Shown one piece after another: positions 5,165-6,442 of a stretch of DNA of 6,442 nucleotides (within the stretch, counting starts at the first letter, position 1; every line of letters begins with the position of its first letter). Source of the DNA: Thermoprotei archaeon (GTDB lineage: Archaea; Thermoproteota; Thermoprotei; QMSL01; B3-G16); NCBI GenBank assembly GCA_003649665.1, contig QMSL01000080.1:1-6442 (forward strand), read 5' to 3'. The notes under the pieces were generated by a model. That model was not told where the DNA came from and searched no databases. It worked only from the letters and a program-made list of their open reading frames with translations. A program made the translations under genes and the position numbers.

Positions 5165-5179
5165 GATAAAAATTTTATC
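5165..5179 (-). promoter_or_regulatory. Palindrome GATAAAA-A-TTTTATC overlapping the likely guaB TATA box
   Basis: The 15-bp stretch is a perfect dyad (7+1+7). On the minus strand ATTTTTAT (5173-5166) can serve as a TATA box, predicting a start near 5143 and a leader of about 25 nt that includes the GAGGT site. Because the element is symmetric it could bind a dimeric repressor over the TATA box. The low-complexity sequence weakens the operator reading. Confidence 0.45.
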
Positions 5180-5238
5180 ACATCCTAGCCCAATGATCCT
5201 TACTTGAAAATCGTAAAACTACTTTTTACCTTTTTGTT

Positions 5239-5265
5239 AGGCATTTCATTGCCTTAACTTTAATT
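5239..5265 (+). promoter_or_regulatory. Candidate promoter of the URO-D-like gene: AGGCA-N6-TGCCT dyad followed by CTTTAATT
   Basis: AGGCA (5239-5243) and TGCCT (5250-5254) are exact inverted arms. Four bases later CTTTAATT (5258-5265) is TATA-like and predicts a start near 5288, right at the GGTGA ribosome site (5288-5292). That spacing is tight, so either the true start lies a few bases earlier or another box is used. Weakly supported. Confidence 0.3.
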
Positions 5266-5301
5266 CGGTCCCTAGTGGACTTAAATTGGTGAATCATTCC
5301 A

Positions 5302-6327
5302 ATGAGGTCTCGAGAGCTAGTATACCGATTGTTTGAAGAAGGCTTAGCGCCAAGAGTTCCCCTTCATATAGAATCGGATAATAAGGATGAGGAATTCTAT
5401 CTAGGCGATATCGTCGGCATTGGCGCTAAGATAAAGCCATGGCGAAGATTCTACGTAGATGGGGGTCCTTTTAGGAGGAGAGAAAAGCGTTTTCATGAGT
5501 GGATTGAGGGAATCGATTTAAGCGCATATGAGTGGCCTGAAATTAGCAACATACTAGAGGAAGCAGTGAATACCTTTGTGGAAAAAGCCCAAAAATATAA
5601 AGATGTAAAGTTCATAATGTTCAAGGTCTTGGGTCCTACTGAAACTGCAGAATCATTTTTCGCTCCTCCTACACGTAGCAGTAGCCAGATATTCCACATG
5701 TTTGGCTTTGCTATACTAGTTAGATTCAGACCTAAAGTCGCCTACGAACTCTATGATAGAATCTCAAGATACATTCTTGAACTGATCAAAGCCGGCACCG
5801 AAATAGACTTTGTTGATGCAATTAGAATAGCCGACGACGTAGCTGATTATAGAGGCCTATTGTATCCCAGATCATTCGTTACGGAGAAATACCTCTACTG
5901 GCATAAACTATTCGCAAATGCAATTCGAAAGGGAGGAAAAATACCCATAATACATTGTGATGGTAATCTAGTGAAGGCTAGCGTCTTCAAGGAATTAACC
6001 GAAATATATCGCGGCATACATCCACTAGACTTTAGACCTAAGTCAACACTTCATGACGCGCTTTTATGGATAGATCAAATCGTTGAAAGTAGGAATATGT
6101 GTAGGGAAGGTACAGTCTTCTTCACAGGTATCCCAATAGATCTAGTTTTTAACGATAGCGTAACAAGTGATGACTTAGGCAAGATTATAACTACTTTCCT
6201 AGAAAGACATGGCCCAAGGAACGTAGTACTAGCTACAACACATAGCCCATATCCGGGTAGGAGTTATAAGGAACCTTTAGCTAAGGCAAAGATAAGGACT
6301 ATACAAAAAATAATCTCCTTTATATAG
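5302..6327 (+). CDS. Uroporphyrinogen decarboxylase-like (URO-D superfamily) protein, function unknown
   Basis: A 341-residue protein, normal for the URO-D superfamily of barrel proteins that includes HemE and corrinoid-dependent methyltransferases (MtaA/MtbA). Superfamily marks are A-I-R-I-A-D-D-V-A-D (173-182), L-L-Y-P-R-S-F (186-192), I-I-H-C-D-G-N (216-222) followed by G-I-H-P-L-D (238-243), and the tail F-F-T-G-I-P-I-D (273-280) with V-V-L-A-T-T-H-S at 308-315. The HemE N-terminal active-site signature around F-M-R-Q-A-G-R is absent, so heme synthesis is unlikely. The zinc motif H-x-C of corrinoid methyltransferases is replaced by H218-C219-D220, so a thiol methyltransferase role is also doubtful. 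No corrinoid protein gene is visible nearby. The ATG is preceded by GGTGA 9 nt upstream. The gene is divergent from guaB and converges on the aminotransferase tail with a 7-bp gap. Family membership is solid; function is not recognised. Confidence 0.8.
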   Translation: MRSRELVYRLFEEGLAPRVPLHIESDNKDEEFYLGDIVGIGAKIKPWRRFYVDGGPFRRREKRFHEWIEGIDLSAYEWPEISNILEEAVNTFVEKAQKYKDVKFIMFKVLGPTETAESFFAPPTRSSSQIFHMFGFAILVRFRPKVAYELYDRISRYILELIKAGTEIDFVDAIRIADDVADYRGLLYPRSFVTEKYLYWHKLFANAIRKGGKIPIIHCDGNLVKASVFKELTEIYRGIHPLDFRPKSTLHDALLWIDQIVESRNMCREGTVFFTGIPIDLVFNDSVTSDDLGKIITTFLERHGPRNVVLATTHSPYPGRSYKEPLAKAKIRTIQKIISFI

Positions 6328-6334
6328 ACGATTC

Positions 6335-6442
6335 TCATAATATTGCATTGGCAACCTTATGTATCCCCTCAATTATGCTATTAACATCCTCCTCCGTTAG
6401 GATAGGGTTCACATCTATATTCACAGCTCTGCCAAGTAGATC
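6335..6442 (-). CDS. C-terminal tail of a probable DegT/DnrJ/EryC1/StrS-type PLP aminotransferase, N-terminal part outside the window
   Basis: The last 35 codons and a TGA stop are visible on the minus strand; the gene enters from the right edge. The tail reads D-L-L-G-R-A-V-N-I-D-V, then P-I-L-T-E-E-D-V and I-I-E-G-I-H-K-V-A. That pattern, a G-R-A-(small hydrophobic) strand, then L-T-E-E-D-(V/I), then a final amphipathic helix, is typical of the C-terminus of the DegT family, which transaminates keto-sugars and related compounds using pyridoxal phosphate. The active-site lysine lies outside the window, so the call rests on the tail alone; another fold-type I aminotransferase is possible. Confidence 0.5.
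   Translation of the reverse strand, partial: DLLGRAVNIDVNPILTEEDVNSIIEGIHKVANAIL

Overview
The window looks like part of an archaeal genome, most likely a thermophilic member of the Thermoproteota/TACK side, though lineage is inferred and not proven. Signs of this are TATA-like boxes upstream of genes, GGAGG/GAGGT Shine-Dalgarno sites about 7 nt before starts (including a TTG and a GTG start), an Sm-like archaeal protein, heavy use of AGG/AGA and ATA codons, and a box C/D guide RNA of the archaeal type. No insertion sequence, CRISPR array, tRNA or rRNA was seen.

Layout, left to right. A ribbon-helix-helix (RHH) type regulator runs off the left edge on the minus strand (1-312). Just upstream of it on the same strand is a previously unannotated box C/D sRNA (367-443). 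It has two exact 12-nt guide spacers, a perfect internal C'/D' pair, an 8-bp terminal stem, and a terminal C/D pair in which both boxes deviate by one base in a way that swaps the usual U-U pair for G-C. Divergent from these is a TTG-started Sm/Lsm protein with a C-terminal helix-turn-helix-like extension (566-982). A gene-poor gap of about 450 bp follows, then a family 4 (GT4-like) glycosyltransferase (1434-2585). This converges on a minus-strand pair: a nucleoside hydrolase family protein (2619-3530) downstream of an IMP dehydrogenase with two CBS domains (3646-5118). A divergent promoter region separates that pair from a uroporphyrinogen-decarboxylase-like (URO-D-like) protein (5302-6327). 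This in turn converges, 7 bp apart, on the C-terminal tail of what looks like a DegT/DnrJ/EryC1/StrS aminotransferase running off the right edge (6335-6442).

How the genes may work together. The IMP dehydrogenase (guanine nucleotide synthesis) and the nucleoside hydrolase (cleavage of nucleosides to base and ribose) form a plausible purine module, but a 115-bp gap with its own TATA-like box and a perfect 7+7 inverted repeat suggests separate control. The sRNA and the Sm-like protein both concern RNA and lie back to back; a functional link is only inference. The glycosyltransferase, URO-D-like protein and aminotransferase tail have no clear link to the rest.

The observations most worth a second look are the C/D sRNA with its compensated kink-turn, the unusual active-site residues in both purine enzymes, and the Sm-HTH fusion with altered RNA-binding motifs.
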